Assembly (NCBI RefSeq): GCF_032118995.1
Contig: NC_092656.1
Location: 8,809,761-8,873,760 of the forward strand
Length of the DNA: 64,000 nt
Origin: Asterias amurensis
Taxonomy: Eukaryota > Echinodermata > Asteroidea > Forcipulatida > Asteriidae
Reading direction: 5' to 3'
In this document: piece by piece, positions 62,383 to 64,000 of the stretch
Layout of the letters: each line of letters starts with the position of its first letter
Position numbering within the stretch: the stretch's first letter is position 1
The notes under the pieces: model-generated
Databases searched by the model: none
What the model was told of the DNA's origin: nothing
Seen by the model: only the letters and a program-made list of their open reading frames with translations
Program-made: the position numbers and the translations under genes

Positions 62383-62515
62383 TTTCTTGCATTTTGAAAC
62401 AAATTTGGAACCCGTAACCTTCTTTACATAACAGCATAGCTCAACTTCAAGCCCTCATTTAGAGCTCTTGTGGTTTTATTATGAAAGGGGATAATTTAAG
62501 AAGTTGTTCACTGAT

Positions 62516-62628
62516 CCTTCGATAGCTCAGTTGGTAGAGCGGTGGACTGTAGAAATGTAGGACAGTTAGTTAACAGGGTCTAGTGTAGCGAAATCCACAG
62601 GTCACTGGTTCGAATCCGGTTCGAAGGA
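62516..62628 (+). tRNA. tRNA-Tyr (GTA) on the plus strand, 40-nt intron
   Basis: CCTTCGATAGCTCAGTTGGT, GGACTGTAG, intron 62553-62592, then ATCCACAGGTCACTGG-TTCGAATCCGGTTCGAAGGA. The anticodon stem GTGGA/TCCAC and all other stems pair fully, better than in the minus copies. T5 follows near 62641. Its intron is unrelated to the 16-nt introns. Confidence 0.92.
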
Positions 62629-62964
62629 ATCCGGGGTTGTATTTTTCAATTTGTTTTAATTTATAAATAGTTTGCATGTTTTTGTTGTTGTTGTTTTGTG
62701 TTTTTTTTAAATACAATAATGGGTTTGCCTTTAGTTGGTTTATTTCTACTTTTTTTTTTTTTTTTTTTTTTGGGGGGGGGGACAAATAATCAGACAAATT
62801 ATTATGACAAATGGATTTATTTTACAAGCTATACAACAGTCTATGGTCTGTTCTACCAAAAAGGCTTCACATATTTGGACATAAATTTGGAACCCATTAT
62901 TACCTTATTTGGTAACTTGAAAAAATGTTACCAAAATTACAATAAAGTTTAAAAATATAGCACC
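62629..62964. other. Spacer between the two halves of the tRNA-Tyr array
   Basis: Contains (GTT)n, a long T-run followed by a G-run near 62748-62782, and a stretch from 62875 (GGACATAAATTTGGAACCC) that matches the 5' flanks of the minus-strand tRNA units. Confidence 0.7.
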
Positions 62965-63053
62965 TCCTTCGAGCCGGATTTGAACCAGCGACCTATGGAT
63001 GACAAGCTTCTAGTAACTACAGTCCACCGCTCTACCAACTGAGCTATCGAAGG
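62965..63053 (-). tRNA. tRNA-Tyr (GTA), copy 8, type A (16-nt intron)
   Basis: Intron TTACTAGAAGCTTGTC, T-loop TTCAAAT, all stems intact. First unit of the A/B alternation. Confidence 0.92.
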
Positions 63054-63153
63054 GCCATGATTTTGGAGATAAATTTGAAACCAATAACTTATTTAGTAAC
63101 AAATAAAAATAATATTAAAAAATACAATAGACTTTCAAAAACAAAATAGCACC

Positions 63154-63245
63154 TCCTTCGAGCCGGATTTGAACCAGCGACCTATGGATGATGACAAGCT
63201 TCTAGTGACTACAGTCCACCGCTCTACCAACTGAGCTATCGAAGG
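63154..63245 (-). tRNA. tRNA-Tyr (GTA), copy 9, type B (19-nt intron)
   Basis: Intron TCACTAGAAGCTTGTCATC, three bases longer than type A by repetition of ATC before exon 2. Mature sequence identical to type A. Confidence 0.92.
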
Positions 63246-63343
63246 GCCATGAATTTGGAGATAAATTTTAAACCAATAACTTATTTAGAAACAAATTAAA
63301 ATGTTATATTAAAAATACAATAGACTTTAAAAAAAATAGCACC

Positions 63344-63432
63344 TCCTTCGAGCCGGATTTGAACCAGCGACCTATGGATGACAAGCTTCTAGTAACTACA
63401 GTCCACCGCTCTACCAACTGAGCTATCGAAGG
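63344..63432 (-). tRNA. tRNA-Tyr (GTA), copy 10, type A
   Basis: Intron TTACTAGAAGCTTGTC; T-run immediately 3' (TATTTTTTTT on the gene strand). Confidence 0.92.
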
Positions 63433-63532
63433 GCCATGATTTTGAAGATAAATTTGAAACCAATAAATTATTTAGTAACAAATAAAAATAATATTAAAAA
63501 ATACAATAGACTTTTAAAAACAAAATAACACC

Positions 63533-63624
63533 TCCTTCGAGCCGGATTTGAACCAGCGACCTATGGATGATGACAAGCTTCTAGTGACTACAGTCCACCG
63601 CTCTACCAACTGAGCTATCGAAAG
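63533..63624 (-). tRNA. tRNA-Tyr (GTA), copy 11, type B
   Basis: 19-nt intron. The 5' end reads CTTTCGA instead of CCTTCGA, turning acceptor pair 2-71 into a U-G wobble; otherwise intact. Confidence 0.88.
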
Positions 63625-63720
63625 GCCATGAATTTGGAGATAAATTTGAAACCAATAACTTATTTAGAAACAAATTAAAATGTTATTAAAAATACAATAG
63701 ACTTTTAAAAAAATAGCACC

Positions 63721-63809
63721 TCCTTCGAGCCGGATTTGAACCAGCGACCTATGGATGACAAGCTTCTAGTAACTACAGTCCACCGCTCTACCAACTGAGC
63801 TATCGAAGG
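63721..63809 (-). tRNA. tRNA-Tyr (GTA), copy 12, type A
   Basis: Intron TTACTAGAAGCTTGTC, all stems intact, T7 on the 3' side. Confidence 0.92.
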
Positions 63810-63909
63810 GCCATGATTTTGGAGATAAATTTGAAACCAATAACTTATTTAGTAACAAATATAAATAATATTAAAAAATACAATAGACTTATAAAAACAA
63901 AATAGCACC

Positions 63910-64000
63910 TCCTTCGAGCCGGATTTGAACCAGCGACCTATGGATGATGACAAGCTTCTAGTGACTACAGTCCACCGCTCTACCAACTGAGCTATCGAAG
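63910..64000 (-). tRNA. tRNA-Tyr (GTA), copy 13, type B, cut by the window edge
   Basis: 19-nt intron type. Its first base would lie at 64001, so only one nucleotide is missing. The array clearly continues beyond the window. Confidence 0.9.

Larger units (their letters stand above)
61422..64000 (-). repeat. Tandem tRNA-Tyr array with a two-unit higher-order repeat
   Basis: Gene-to-gene spacing is 164-184 bp in the proximal block (61422-62382) and 188-190 bp in the distal block (62965 on). In the distal block type A and type B genes and their spacers alternate: after A the flank reads GATTTTGGAGATAAATTTG, after B GAATTTGGAGATAAATTT. The true repeat unit is therefore a dimer of about 378 bp. 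Confidence 0.85.

Noticed and set aside
61422-64000. CRISPR-like array
   Set aside because: The regular units are tRNA-Tyr genes with Pol III boxes and introns in an animal genome; spacers are similar to one another, not unique.

Overview
The window is nuclear DNA of an animal. Genes are split into many short exons with GT-AG introns, intergenic DNA is A+T-rich, and small palindromic DNA transposons and tRNA-derived SINEs are dense throughout. The protein sequences and repeat style suggest a marine deuterostome, most likely an echinoderm such as a sea star. The organism is an inference from memory, not from a search.

Three protein genes are supported. (1) At 23-343 (+) lie the last two coding exons of an RRM protein of the hnRNP M / MYEF2 type; the rest lies upstream of the window. 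(2) At 10531-21768 (-) is a complete 15-exon USP3 orthologue of 521 codons, a zf-UBP plus USP-domain ubiquitin hydrolase. (3) At 24581-53469 (+) is a complete 27-exon NEDD4-family HECT ubiquitin ligase of 790 codons (C2, three WW domains, HECT). USP3 and NEDD4 are head to head, with start codons 2.8 kb apart, so a ubiquitin remover and a ubiquitin ligase diverge from one intergenic region. All three gene families have human members on 15q (MYEF2, NEDD4, USP3; recalled), which suggests an old linkage group.

From 61422 to the window end is a tandem array of intron-bearing tRNA-Tyr(GTA) genes: twelve on the minus strand and one on the plus strand with a longer intron. The distal half alternates two gene types in a two-unit repeat.

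The rest is repeats. Several short palindromic families are flanked by TTAA, and others show TA, TAA, 8-bp or 9-bp target duplications. SINEs with tRNA-like heads, LINE reverse-transcriptase scraps and minisatellites are also present. Many insertions are nested. Three structures are tied to host exons: a 133-bp satellite in NEDD4 intron 24 that carries copies of the exon 25 splice acceptor, a partial duplicate of NEDD4 exon 3, and a duplicated in-frame splice donor in USP3 exon 5. I saw no CRISPR array, rRNA, or intact retroelement or virus-like element.
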